A stretch of DNA of 64,000 nucleotides from positions 3,765,001 to 3,829,000 of the forward strand of contig NZ_CP139141.1 of assembly GCF_034059295.1 (NCBI RefSeq), written 5' to 3'. The notes under the pieces are model-generated. The model saw nothing but the letters and a program-made list of their open reading frames with translations. It did not search any database and had not been told where the DNA came from. Position 1 is the first letter of the stretch. Each line of letters opens with the position of its first letter. A program made the translations under genes and the position numbers. Shown here in pieces: positions 1-7,514 of this stretch. The DNA is from Pseudomonas sp. HR96 (GTDB lineage Bacteria; Pseudomonadota; Gammaproteobacteria; Pseudomonadales; Pseudomonadaceae).

Positions 1-1
1 C

Positions 2-715
2 CGCGTGGCACCGATCGGCGCCCTCGGCGCCATCGCCTTCACCATCGGCAAATACGGGGTGGGCTCGCTGCTGCCGTTGCTCAAGCTGGTCGGCACGTTC
101 TACCTGACCGCCTTCATCTTCGTCGCCTGCATTTTGGGCAGCATCGCCCGCTACGTCGGCTTCAGCATCTTCAAGCTGCTGGCCTATATCAAGGCGGAGC
201 TGCTGATCGTGCTCGGCACCAGCTCTTCGGAGTCGGCCTTGCCGCAGCTGATCCAGAAGCTCGAGCGCCTTGGCGCGTCCAAGGGCGTGGTCGGCATCGT
301 GGTGCCCACCGGCTACACCTTCAACCTCGACGGCACCAACATCTACATGACCCTGGCCGTGCTGTTCATGGCGCAGGCCACCGGGATCGATCTGTCGCTG
401 GAGCAGCAATTGACCCTGCTGCTGGTGGCCATGCTCACCTCCAAGGGCGCCGGCGCGGTGGTCGGCGCCGGCTTCGTTGCGCTGGCCGCAAGCCTGGCGG
501 TGGTGCCGACGGTGCCGGTGGCGGCAATGGTGCTGATTCTCGGCGTGGACCGTTTCATGGCTGAATGCCGTTCGTTGACCAACATCATCGGCAACGCCGT
601 GGCAGCCCTGGTGGTGGCGGCCTGGGAAGGCGAACTGGACCGCGAGAAGATGGCGCCGATCGCCTTGAAAGGTCGCCGGCGGCCGGTGGTGAGCGAGAAG
701 GTTCGGGTTGAGTGA
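2..715 (+). CDS. dctA: C4-dicarboxylate:cation symporter DctA, C-terminal part (gene starts before the window)
   Basis: Inner-membrane secondary transporter of the DAACS family, which takes up succinate, fumarate, malate and related C4 dicarboxylates with protons or sodium. About 238 residues are present, roughly the C-terminal half of a protein that is usually about 440 residues long; the reading frame is open to the window edge, so the true start lies upstream. The serine-rich re-entrant loop ([12 protein letters not shown]) and the substrate-binding segment [15 protein letters not shown] are both visible, followed by the hydrophobic C-terminal helices containing [17 protein letters not shown]-like element and a DmlR-type LysR gene follow directly. 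That neighbourhood fits uptake of malate- or tartrate-like acids, but the exact substrate is inferred. Confidence 0.9.
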   Translation, partial: RVAPIGALGAIAFTIGKYGVGSLLPLLKLVGTFYLTAFIFVACILGSIARYVGFSIFKLLAYIKAELLIVLGTSSSESALPQLIQKLERLGASKGVVGIVVPTGYTFNLDGTNIYMTLAVLFMAQATGIDLSLEQQLTLLLVAMLTSKGAGAVVGAGFVALAASLAVVPTVPVAAMVLILGVDRFMAECRSLTNIIGNAVAALVVAAWEGELDREKMAPIALKGRRRPVVSEKVRVE

Positions 716-716
716 A

Positions 717-757
717 TCAAACCGGCCTGGCGGGGGCTCTGGCCCCTCTCCCGTTGA
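717..757. repeat. REP-like palindromic element
   Basis: The segment after the dctA stop reads atcaaaccggcctggcggg followed by ctctggcccctctcccg. The same core, accggcctggcgg, occurs twice in inverted orientation at 22860-22964, so this is a dispersed intergenic repeat of this genome. It occupies the 5' part of the open frame upstream of the LysR gene, which is one reason to place that gene's start after it. Confidence 0.6.
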
Positions 758-791
758 TCGCGATGAATGCACCAATGCTATGCTGGGCGCC

Positions 792-1706
792 ATGACCCAG
801 CACAAAGATGCCATCCCCCTTCCGGAAGACCTGCGGGTCTTCCTCATGGTGATCCGCAAGAGCGGCTTCGCCGCGGCGGCCGATGAACTGGGGCTGTCGC
901 CGGCCTACGTCAGCAAGCGCATCCAGATTCTCGAAAGCACCCTCGGCACCCGGCTGCTGCACCGCACCAGCCGGCGCATCGCCCTCACCGACGACGGCGA
1001 GCGCGTGCAGCGTTGGGCGCTGCGCATCCTCGACGACTTCCTGCAACTGCACAGCGAACTGGCCGACGCCCACGCCACGCCCAGCGGCCACCTGCACTTG
1101 TGCAGCAGCTTCGGCTTCGGCCGCAACCACGTGGCGCCGGCGATCTCGCAGTTGGCCCAGGCCTACCCGGCCCTGGAAATCCGCCTGGACCTGTTCGACC
1201 GCGAAGTGGACATCGTCAACGAAGGCTTCGACCTGGAGATTCGCGTCGGCGACGACATTCCCGGCCAGCACATCGGCCGGCACTTGGTGAGCAACCGCCG
1301 CGTGCTCTGCGCCGCCCCCGACTACCTGCAACGCCGTGGCACGCCGACCCATCTGGCCGAGCTGGAGGCGCATGACTGCCTGGTGATCAAGGAGCGCGAC
1401 AACGCCTTCGGGGTGTGGGATCTGCAACACGGCGCCAGTGCCGAGAGCGTGCGGGTGCGCGGCCCGCTGTCGTCGAACAACGGCGAGATCGTGCTGCAAT
1501 GGGCATTGGATGGTCGCGGCGTGTTGCTGCGCTCGATGTGGGACGTCAAGCCGTTACTGGAGCAGGGTCGCCTGGTGCAGGTATTGCCGGGCTACAGCCA
1601 GCCGGCCAACGTCTGGGCGGTGTACCCGACGCGGCTGGCGTATTCCGGCAAGCTGCGCGCCTGCGTGGAGTTTCTGGAGCAGCATTTCAAGGGCTTGTCG
1701 CTGTAG
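792..1706 (+). CDS. LysR-family regulator, DmlR-like
   Basis: Transcriptional regulator of 304 residues. The N-terminal winged helix-turn-helix (about residues 8-65) includes FAAAADELGLSPAYVSKRI, and the C-terminal LysR effector-binding domain has the typical HLHLCSSFGFGR and ALEIRLDLFDREVDI strands. The start at ATG 792 gives a normal LysR length; ATG 780 in the same frame is possible, and neither has a clear ribosome binding site. Earlier starts would run through the REP-like element. It sits between dctA and a convergent leuCD pair. By analogy with DmlR/TtdR-type regulators it probably responds to malate, tartrate or a related acid and controls the transporter or neighbouring enzymes. That role is inferred from context only. 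Confidence 0.85.
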   Translation: MTQHKDAIPLPEDLRVFLMVIRKSGFAAAADELGLSPAYVSKRIQILESTLGTRLLHRTSRRIALTDDGERVQRWALRILDDFLQLHSELADAHATPSGHLHLCSSFGFGRNHVAPAISQLAQAYPALEIRLDLFDREVDIVNEGFDLEIRVGDDIPGQHIGRHLVSNRRVLCAAPDYLQRRGTPTHLAELEAHDCLVIKERDNAFGVWDLQHGASAESVRVRGPLSSNNGEIVLQWALDGRGVLLRSMWDVKPLLEQGRLVQVLPGYSQPANVWAVYPTRLAYSGKLRACVEFLEQHFKGLSL

Positions 1707-1728
1707 GGGCCTGTGATTGCAAGGCCGG

Positions 1729-2343
1729 TCAGGCCAGCCAGGGGTTCTCGGCCAGGTGCCGCTGCTCGAAGGCCTGGATCTGCGCGCGGCGCTGCAGGGT
1801 GTTGCCGATCGCATCCAGGCCCAGCAGCAACGAGGTCTTGCGCAGGGCATCGATGCTGAACTCGATCACCTCGCCATCGGCCAGGTGAATCTGCTGCGCC
1901 TCTAGGTCAATGTCGATCTGCGCGCCCTCAGGCTGGCTGACCGTCGCCCCCAGACGCTGCAGCACGGCCTCGTCCAGGTTGATGACGAGCACGCCGTTGC
2001 GCTGGCAGTTGTCGTAGAAGATACCGGCGAAGCTGCTGCCGATCAGCGCGCGAATGCCCATCTGCTGCAGGCCCCACACGGCGTGCTCGCGGCTCGAGCC
2101 GCAGCCGAAGTTGGGGCCCGTCACCAGGAAGCTCGCACCCTGCCAGGCCGGCTGGTTGAGCACGAAGTCCGGGTTGGGCTGGCCGTCGGCCAGAAAGCGC
2201 AGGTCGAAGAACAGCCCGCGATCGAGGCCGGCGCGGTCGATGCCCTTGAGAAACTGCTTGGGCATGATCACGTCGGTGTCGACGTTGGCAGCGAGCATCG
2301 GCGCGGCCTTGCCGCTGACCCGGGTAAACGGTTGCAGGCTCAT
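1729..2343 (-). CDS. leuD: Isopropylmalate isomerase-type small subunit (LeuD family)
   Basis: Small subunit, 204 residues, of an aconitase-superfamily hydro-lyase; with LeuC it would isomerise 2-isopropylmalate or dehydrate/hydrate a related substituted malate. The LeuD core is clear: NVDTDVIMPKQFLKGI near residue 20, the substrate-specificity region FGCGSSREHAVWGL, and GIFYDNCQRNGVL. The start codon overlaps the leuC stop as ATGA, so the two are translationally coupled. No leuB, leuA or asd gene is adjacent, unlike the usual Pseudomonas leuCD-leuB-asd locus, and the genes lie next to a dicarboxylate transporter and a DmlR-like regulator. This may therefore be a second, catabolic copy with a different substrate (inference). 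Confidence 0.9.
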   Translation of the reverse strand: MSLQPFTRVSGKAAPMLAANVDTDVIMPKQFLKGIDRAGLDRGLFFDLRFLADGQPNPDFVLNQPAWQGASFLVTGPNFGCGSSREHAVWGLQQMGIRALIGSSFAGIFYDNCQRNGVLVINLDEAVLQRLGATVSQPEGAQIDIDLEAQQIHLADGEVIEFSIDALRKTSLLLGLDAIGNTLQRRAQIQAFEQRHLAENPWLA

Positions 2344-3821
2344 GATGGGTCTCCTGGGGCGATTTCGGTGGCGCGGGCAAAGTGGCGAATGTCGGTGAGG
2401 TGGCCGCTGATCGCGGCGGCGGCGACCATCGCCGGGCTCATCAGGTGGGTGCGCGCACCGGCGCCCTGGCGGCCTTCGAAGTTGCGGTTGGTGCTGGAGG
2501 CGCAGCGGTCGCCGGGGGCCAGCACGTCGTCGTTCATCGCCAGGCACATCGAGCAGCCGGACTGACGCCATTCGAACCCGGCGTCGATGAAGATCTGCGC
2601 CAGGCCCTCGGCCTGCGCCTGTTCGCGCACTTCGGTGGAACCGGGCACGATGATCGCCCGTACATGCCTGGCAACGCGCTGGCCGCGTGCGACCTGGGCG
2701 GCGTCGCGCAAGTCCTCGATGCGCGCATTGGTGCACGAACCGATGAAGGCGTGGCTGATGACGATATCGCTCAACGGCATGCCGGCTTCAAGCCCCATGT
2801 AACGCAGCGCGCGTTGCATGTCCTGGCGCAGGATGAGGTCGTCGACCGCCTGCGGGTCGGGCACGCTGGCGCTGATCGGCGCCGCCTGATCGGGGCTGGT
2901 GCCCCAGGTGACCATGGGTTGCAGGCGGCTGGCGTCGACCCACGCCTCGCGGTCATAGCGCGCGCCGGGGTCGCTGCGCAGCTGGCGCCACTGGCTGACC
3001 GCGCGCTCCCACAACTCGCCTTTGGGCGCTCGCGGCTTGTTCGCCAGATAACTGAACACCTTGTCGTCGGGGGCCATGAACGCGCCACGCGCGCCAGCTT
3101 CCACGGCCATGTTGCAGATGGTCATGCGCGCCTCGACGCTGAGCGCGTCGATGGTGCTGCCGCAAAATTCGATGGCATAACCGGTAGCGCCCGATGCGCC
3201 GATCTGTTGGATCAACGCCATGATCACGTCCTTGGCCGTGAGCCCGCTGGCGAGTTCGCCGGTGACCGTCACGCGCATGCTTTTCAGGCGCTTGTACACC
3301 AGGGTCTGGGTGGCCAGCAGGTGCTCGATTTCCGAGGTGCCGATGCCGAAGCCAAATGCGCCCAAGGCGCCATAGGTGGTGGTATGGCTGTCGCCGGCGG
3401 CGATGACCATGCCCGGCAGGACGAAGCCCTGCTCCGGGGCGATCACGTGCTCGATGCCCTGGCGCTTGTTCAGCACGTCGAGCAGCTCGATGCCGAAGTC
3501 CGCGCAGTTCTCGGCCAGGTACGAGACCTGGCGCGCCCCGCCGGCATCGGCCATGGCGGCGACGCGCACGGGTGCGGTGGGGTTGACGTGATCGACCACC
3601 GCCAGCGCCGTGCGCGGGCGCCACACACTGCGGCCGGCCTCGCGCAAGCCACTGAAAGCCTGCGGGCTGGTGTACTCGTTGATGACCTGGCGGTCGATGT
3701 ACAGCAGCACATGGCCCTGGTCGTCGAGGTCGCAGACTCGGTGGGAATCGATGTGCTTGTCGTAGAGCGTTCTAGGGGCAGTCACGGGCGGGCTCGCTGG
3801 CGGAGAAAGGCATGCACCCAT
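2340..3821 (-). CDS. leuC: Isopropylmalate isomerase-type large subunit (LeuC family)
   Basis: Large, iron-sulfur-binding subunit of 493 residues, slightly longer than typical LeuC (about 470) because of an N-terminal extension before TLYDKHIDSHRV. Aconitase-family signatures are present: VIAAGDSHTTTYGALGAF, GTSEIEHLLATQTL and the cluster cysteines in HAFIGSCTNARIEDL and SGCSMCLAMN. The gene is followed by leuD with a 4-bp ATGA overlap. Only 22 bp separate its start from the stop of an upstream gene in the AT-rich island, so its promoter probably lies inside that gene's 3' end, where a 13-bp dyad is found (3871-3883). The paralogue/alternative-substrate idea given for leuD applies here too. 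Confidence 0.92.
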   Translation of the reverse strand: MGACLSPPASPPVTAPRTLYDKHIDSHRVCDLDDQGHVLLYIDRQVINEYTSPQAFSGLREAGRSVWRPRTALAVVDHVNPTAPVRVAAMADAGGARQVSYLAENCADFGIELLDVLNKRQGIEHVIAPEQGFVLPGMVIAAGDSHTTTYGALGAFGFGIGTSEIEHLLATQTLVYKRLKSMRVTVTGELASGLTAKDVIMALIQQIGASGATGYAIEFCGSTIDALSVEARMTICNMAVEAGARGAFMAPDDKVFSYLANKPRAPKGELWERAVSQWRQLRSDPGARYDREAWVDASRLQPMVTWGTSPDQAAPISASVPDPQAVDDLILRQDMQRALRYMGLEAGMPLSDIVISHAFIGSCTNARIEDLRDAAQVARGQRVARHVRAIIVPGSTEVREQAQAEGLAQIFIDAGFEWRQSGCSMCLAMNDDVLAPGDRCASSTNRNFEGRQGAGARTHLMSPAMVAAAAISGHLTDIRHFARATEIAPGDPS

Positions 3822-3843
3822 CTTAGGCAGGCGGTCAGCGCCA

Positions 3844-4422
3844 TCAATCGGTGAGCGGTGATGGCGTGGTACACGGATCGTGTTTGATCAGGCTTGCCCC
3901 GGGAGGCTTGGATGCTGCACAACTCTCCACGGGATATCGGGGTAGAAACAGATTATTTGAAGAATGCAGTGAAACCGACAACTGGAATGGCATCTCACCG
4001 ATCGCCACAATGAAAATTTCACCTGCAAGGCCTTTGAGCAAGATCCCACATTCGCTAAAGACAAGATCTTCGGTACAGGTCAACAATTCGACTTCATTCA
4101 CAACAAACGGATCAACTGCCAGCCGCTTATAAATGGCCGCGTCAACTGGCACACCACCAGGCCGGAAGGCCAGGTTGATAGTACCTATTTCGTTCCAGTC
4201 CACGACTTCCGTTTCAGACGCGGAGACTTCAAGCATTTCGCCTGACCCAAATTCTATTAGAACTCTCCAACAACTGGACAAGTCGTCCCTCTTGTGAATA
4301 TGCAAGCACTCCACTGACTTATTAATCAGCCGGTTGGAAATCTCATGAGGGGCTGCTCCCTCGACCTGCATATTCAGGTAGGTATGCCCATTTTCAACGT
4401 GGCCAATGATGTAGTGCCTCAT
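3844..4422 (-). CDS. Hypothetical protein, possible Rhs-associated immunity protein
   Basis: Not recognised. Soluble, acidic protein of about 192 residues starting MRHYIIGHVENGH; the upstream GGAA nine bases before ATG 4422 supports this start. A second in-frame ATG at 4482 overlaps the stop of the preceding membrane-protein gene as ATGA and would add 20 residues, so coupling with that gene is also possible. The gene is AT-richer than the chromosome around it, except for its last 25-30 codons, which resemble ordinary host intergenic DNA. This suggests the frame runs past an island junction. It belongs to a minus-strand series of small genes downstream of Rhs remnants, a position typical of immunity genes. 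Function unknown. Confidence 0.55.
   Translation of the reverse strand: MRHYIIGHVENGHTYLNMQVEGAAPHEISNRLINKSVECLHIHKRDDLSSCWRVLIEFGSGEMLEVSASETEVVDWNEIGTINLAFRPGGVPVDAAIYKRLAVDPFVVNEVELLTCTEDLVFSECGILLKGLAGEIFIVAIGEMPFQLSVSLHSSNNLFLPRYPVESCAASKPPGASLIKHDPCTTPSPLTD
3871..3883. promoter_or_regulatory. Dyad upstream of leuC, candidate operator
   Basis: ACACG-GAT-CGTGT is a 13-bp sequence with perfect 5-bp arms, centred about 56 bp upstream of the leuC start. It lies within the 3' end of the preceding reading frame. Position and symmetry suit a regulator site, but no consensus was matched. Confidence 0.3.
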
Positions 4423-4478
4423 AGTATTTGATTCCGTTTCATGTGATGTAGATGGGCTGATAGGTAGGAATTTTAAAG

Positions 4479-4853
4479 TCATCGTTGCTTGATAATCATT
4501 TTCCTGAGAGAAATAAAGAATGTAATAAAGATCACGAACTCCAAAAACTGGGCCATCCAATAAGATACCGCTTCAGCGTGGGCTGATACAGCAAAAAAAC
4601 AATAATGCCAAACAATCACCATAAAGGCTAGAAACAGGGCAACCAAATTATTGTTTGACCGCCAAAAAACTGCCAGGAGCACCCACGTAACCCAAGGCAT
4701 GAAGCCGGCGACCAATACTTGATATCTGAGAAAATCACTAATCCCGCCAAACCCCTCGACGTCACGCGAACCTAAATAGAGCGCGATGGAAAGAACCACA
4801 TACACGGTGGTGGCCAAGACAATAACTATGACCCTCAAAAAACGCGAAATCAT
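4479..4853 (-). CDS. Small integral membrane protein, unknown
   Basis: A 124-residue hydrophobic protein with about four predicted membrane segments: VIVIVLATTVYVVLSIALYL near the N-terminus, then FMPWVTWVLLAVFW, LVALFLAFMVIVWHYCFF and LEFVIFITFFISL. The C-terminus is basic (RKMIIKQR). The start at ATG 4853 has an AGG eight bases upstream. It ends one codon-shift from an ATG of the next gene (ATGA), hinting at a two-gene unit. Its AT-rich composition and its position between Rhs toxin remnants and another orphan gene suggest an immunity protein against a membrane-acting toxin, or cargo of the same array. No family was recognised. Confidence 0.6.
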   Translation of the reverse strand: MISRFLRVIVIVLATTVYVVLSIALYLGSRDVEGFGGISDFLRYQVLVAGFMPWVTWVLLAVFWRSNNNLVALFLAFMVIVWHYCFFAVSAHAEAVSYWMAQFLEFVIFITFFISLRKMIIKQR

Positions 4854-4936
4854 GGTAACAACCTATCAAATGTATTGGTTTGGCGGCACCGGATTTGGCG
4901 GAATATCTTGCAGTCGGCGGCCCTTGTATCGTTCAC

Positions 4937-5113
4937 TCAAGGACCGCGATCACGATGACGATCTTCCCAATCAGCAATCAACCCGTTCGCAATCAATGCA
5001 AGCCCCGCGATTAGCGATGCAACCCAGAAATTCACCTTGAAGAGGTAATGACCTGCCGCACCTGCCAGCAACGAAATGGCAAGCCAAACCAAGGTATAGA
5101 GCATCCTTTTCAT
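4937..5113 (-). CDS. 58-residue two-helix membrane protein following the Rhs remnant
   Basis: The frame starts MKRMLYTLVWLAISLLAG and has two membrane segments (about residues 4-22 and 29-46), ending in the charged tail ADWEDRHRDRGP. The ATG at 5113 follows the TGA of the Rhs-CT fragment by a single base, the usual spacing between an rhs gene and its cognate immunity gene. This is why the later start was preferred over an upstream in-frame GTG or ATG. It is therefore a candidate immunity protein for the toxin tail encoded just before it. The short length makes the call moderate, and no database family is recognised by eye. Confidence 0.5.
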   Translation of the reverse strand: MKRMLYTLVWLAISLLAGAAGHYLFKVNFWVASLIAGLALIANGLIADWEDRHRDRGP

Positions 5114-5421
5114 ATCAGGGGCATCCACAAGTTCCCGCGCCAACAGCGCCGCCAATGGCCATATCGGCACCAGCCGCGCTCACCGCCGGATGGGTCCGTA
5201 CTGCTGCCGGTTGAATAGCCTCATCCGAACCGTACTTTGAAAGCAAGTCCTCGTAGCTCTTGATTCGGTAATCCGACCCAGCAAGCGGACCTCTCATAAC
5301 TCGCTTCAACCCGTTACGGAAGGCCATGGCTCCTGTGCCATCTGCAGCCGCAGCGGCGCCGATCTTTACAATACCCGCATATGCCATACACCCTGCGCCA
5401 AGGCCAAGGGACGCCCATTCT

Positions 5422-5456
5422 CCATCCCCGTCCTCGTCCCCGTCCCCGTCCACATC
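5422..5456. repeat. Short simple repeat encoding Asp-Gly/Asp-Glu
   Basis: The plus strand is a run of cgtccc-like hexamers (minus strand GACGGG), giving DVDGDGDEDGDGE inside the Rhs fragment. Such a tract can slip in steps of six bases without changing frame. It marks the junction between core-like and tail-like sequence. Confidence 0.55.
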
Positions 5457-5528
5457 CTCGTTCGGTGCCCCTACCCCGTACGCATCGCTGTTCCAGCTCC
5501 ACTGCAAGGTCTGCCCACTGTCGGTCGC

Positions 5529-5558
5529 CAGACGTGGCATGTCCAGACGTGGCATGTT
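5529..5558. repeat. 15-bp tandem duplication in the Rhs fragment
   Basis: Two adjacent copies of cagacgtggcatgtc, differing only at the last base, duplicate five codons (MPRLD) in the Rhs HADHLN-PRL-ATD motif, which normally contains a single copy. Confidence 0.8.
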
Positions 5559-5702
5559 CAGGTGATCCGCGTGCAGGTACAGCACCTTGCTCGCGCTGAT
5601 CGTCCCATCAGCGGCGAAGTCGGTATTGACCTGGGCCAGCGGCATGCCGTCCGGCCAGGACCAGTACTGCCCGCTGGCCCTCGATCGATGCTCCCTATTG
5701 CT

Positions 5703-6326
5703 CTACGTATCCTGAGATATTCCATCCCATCCGTCAGTGCTGACCAACCAATCTAATGCATGGCGACGCTTGGTAACCACATACGGATCCAGAGTACCCG
5801 GCAATGATCCATGTGTTTGTTGAACCTGCCTAATTGCCCAGTGCAAACAATAAGCCACATCGCATGCTTGCGCCAACTCAAACATTGAACGACGCTTTAC
5901 AAGCGTGAAGATATGCCAAGACCCCTGCAAATTTTTTAAATTTGGTAAAATCTTAGCAAATTCAACATCACAAACTTTATCAAGATTTATATAAGGCACT
6001 AGCCCCAAAAACCAGGCTAACGCCCACATACTTTCAACTTGCATTCTGAATTCATGTAAATCTCCGATTGAGCTTTCAATAAAGAGCCGTTCGGAGTCTG
6101 TCAAAAATTCATCTAGCCGCTCGGAGTCGATCCATATTTTTGCCTTGCTTCGATCAAATCCATATGCGCATGCAGCTGAAACATGCAAGCACAACAGCTT
6201 CTTAAATATTTATTCGTTTGACCGCAACATTGAAAAATCGCTTAGCAATGGCAAAGCGCCATCCGCAGGGAGCCCTAAATTCGCTGCGATGCCAACCGAA
6301 TTTTCTCGTATCTGTTTAATGTCCAT
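5703..6326 (-). pseudogene. DUF4272 immunity-type gene interrupted by one in-frame TAA
   Basis: Reading from ATG 6326 (GGGA nine bases upstream), the frame encodes MDIKQIRENSVGIAANL and continues to LRSNE, then a TAA at 6210-6212 (codon 39). The same frame resumes with IFKKLLCLHVSAACAYGFD and runs uninterrupted to TDGWDGISQDT. The whole fits DUF4272: LRSxEEI..R.L.L...AA.AYG, the ALAWFLGLVP core, LHWAIRQ and the terminal HALDWL. A single GAA-to-TAA change would restore a protein of about 207 residues. DUF4272 proteins are often found next to polymorphic toxins and are proposed immunity proteins. Internal restart at TTG 6194 could give a 163-residue product lacking the N-terminus, but loss of function is more likely. 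Confidence 0.75.
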
Positions 6327-6475
6327 AGAATGTCCCAAAGCCACCTATACCTTCTGGATGCAGAACGGCAATACAGGATCAGCATGCTCAGACTTACGCA
6401 ACAAACGCATAACCTCCGAACTGCCAAATCAAGACTTGGTTGCAGGCTGTCTAAGCATGCTTCATATGCCGAACA

Positions 6476-6898
6476 TCAATAAGCATAGACATCTAAACTT
6501 AAATCAAACCCTAGCGCTCCAAGTCTACTGAGTAATGAGCTGTCGAGAACATCGCCGATATTACCATCGCCATACTAGCCAACAAAAAATTCTACTTTGT
6601 TTCCGTCCCGTTTTAATTTATGGAAAATCGTGGTAAAAAGTTCAAATCCAGCTAAAGCATCAGTTAAGCATTCAGATAAAAACCCTTTGTTTTTCTTACA
6701 TAAAAGGTACGAGACGTAGTTTGTAGCATACTTTCCTCCTAACTCTCGTCCATCAGGCGCCAGGCGCAATACGCCCTTCACGTGCTCCCATTTCGGTGTT
6801 AGACCTAGCGTGGAGCTTAATTTTTTGGTGTCGAATTTGTCACCCTTAACTCTAAGTGACACGGTCTATTGAGTTTCGTCTTTTTCTATAGTTTTCAT
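6476..6898 (-). pseudogene. DUF4279 immunity-type gene with two in-frame TAG codons
   Basis: From ATG 6898 the frame reads MKTIEKDETQ, TAG (6866-6868), then TVSLRVKGDKFDTKKLSSTL and on to KVEFFVG. A second TAG (6575-6577) follows, then YGDGNIGDVLDSSLLSRLGA up to DVYAY and a TGA at 6476. The total of 140 codons matches the 142-residue intact DUF4279 neighbour at 7021-7449. The two align: YIVS of the neighbour falls on TAG-TVS here, and VVGDRDSG falls on FVG-TAG-YGDG, so both stops sit inside otherwise conserved sequence with no frameshift. The middle piece alone (95 residues from GTG 6862) lacks both ends of the domain. The start overlaps the stop of a toxin-like tail. Confidence 0.7.
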
Positions 6899-7002
6899 GA
6901 TATGTAGGCATCCAGCGGACCGTTCTCGTAAGGATCCCCATTTTCAAGCATCGACTGCACCTATCCCAAGCCTACAACTGCGCCTACTGCTGCTCCAATA
7001 GG
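6895..7002 (-). pseudogene. Short C-terminal remnant of a toxin-like ORF
   Basis: In the frame ending at TGA 6895-6897 one reads PIGAAVGAVVGLG, an in-frame TAG (6961-6963), and VQSMLENGDPYENGPLDAY before the stop. The glycine-rich stretch followed by a polar tail resembles the ends of Rhs/polymorphic-toxin C-termini. The stop overlaps the DUF4279 start codon (ATGA), as expected for a toxin-immunity pair. Upstream of 7002 the frame is closed by a TGA, so at most 35 codons survive. The toxin class cannot be determined. Confidence 0.4.
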
Positions 7003-7020
7003 TCATTGTCATGACCTGTA

Positions 7021-7449
7021 TTACTCATCATTCGAAATATTGATAGTGAATTTGATAGGCATGCCAATTTCAGCCATCTTATCAATGGTCTCAGGCTGAA
7101 GAGTGAAGTCCAGGTTCGTGCCACTATCACGGTCGCCCACAACCGATATGAACAGGTCAAGAAATAAATCTTCAACGCCTTGAAGAGATGACCTTCTTTC
7201 GCCAATTGAATAATACCTACTGATCCATTCAACAATGAATCCGTCCAGGCTCTCGCTGTAGGATTCCTCTCTCAGCACCCACAGCCCTATGGGCGCCACG
7301 ATTCCCCCTCCACTGGGAAGACGCCTCAATGCGCCTTTTATTCGAGTTTCGGTGGGCGACAACTTCAATGCCGAAGAGACCGCCTCCGGATTTAGGCTTT
7401 CTCCTTTCGCATATATAGCACTCACGATATAGTATTTTTTATTGATCAT
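7021..7449 (-). CDS. DUF4279 domain protein, probable immunity protein
   Basis: Intact 142-residue protein. DUF4279 features visible are the N-terminal strand YYIVSAIYAKG, the LxLSPTETRIKG loop, the central GLWVLREES strand, the amphipathic helix around SLQGVEDLFLDLF and the C-terminal PETIDKMAEIGMPIKFTI. ATG 7449 has GGAA five bases upstream. Members of this family commonly lie beside polymorphic toxin genes and are regarded as immunity proteins. The neighbouring pseudogene at 6476-6898 is a diverged second copy of the same family, but no intact toxin gene is left next to it. The cognate toxin is unknown. Confidence 0.75.
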   Translation of the reverse strand: MINKKYYIVSAIYAKGESLNPEAVSSALKLSPTETRIKGALRRLPSGGGIVAPIGLWVLREESYSESLDGFIVEWISRYYSIGERRSSLQGVEDLFLDLFISVVGDRDSGTNLDFTLQPETIDKMAEIGMPIKFTINISNDE

Positions 7450-7514
7450 TTGCTTCCGACTTGAATTGACTATATACGGATTTCACAATGCGTGCCGATA
7501 GGGCGTTTGGAATC

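Larger units (their letters stand above)
5115..5690 (-). pseudogene. Rhs core fragment fused to a toxin-like tail (orphan rhs-CT remnant)
   Basis: The N-terminal part is recognisable Rhs/YD-repeat core: QYWSWPDGMPLAQV, then LYLHADHLNMPRL, ATDSGQTLQWSWNSDAYG and NEDVDGDG. It carries no start codon before the homology; the first ATG is at 5645. A full rhs gene continues for roughly 60 residues into RFPGQYYD..DPIGL-type sequence before its variable tail. Here that section is missing, and the frame jumps from an Asp-Gly repeat into a Gly/Ala-rich tail with YRIKSYEDLLSKYGSDEA, ending GAGTCGCP. A 15-bp in-frame duplication doubles MPRLD. This matches the known architecture of displaced orphan rhs-CT modules that keep a little core sequence at the 5' end. 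Probably not expressed as a complete toxin. Confidence 0.7.

Noticed and set aside
4786..5040. 84-codon plus-strand frame in the Rhs island
   Set aside because: It is antisense to two membrane-protein genes and contains no plausible start site.
6145..6531. 128-codon plus-strand frame over the DUF4272 pseudogene
   Set aside because: The minus strand here carries a recognisable DUF4272 domain; the plus frame is a shadow.
6210..6963. Stop-codon reassignment or programmed readthrough in the immunity genes
   Set aside because: Both TAA and TAG are involved, the genes are in a decaying toxin array, and other genes here use TAA, TAG and TGA normally. Simple pseudogenes are far more likely.
7001..7016. 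Short inverted repeat GGTCAT-N4-ATGACC after the DUF4279 gene
   Set aside because: The stem is only 6 bp with no T-run, so it is not supported as a terminator or operator.
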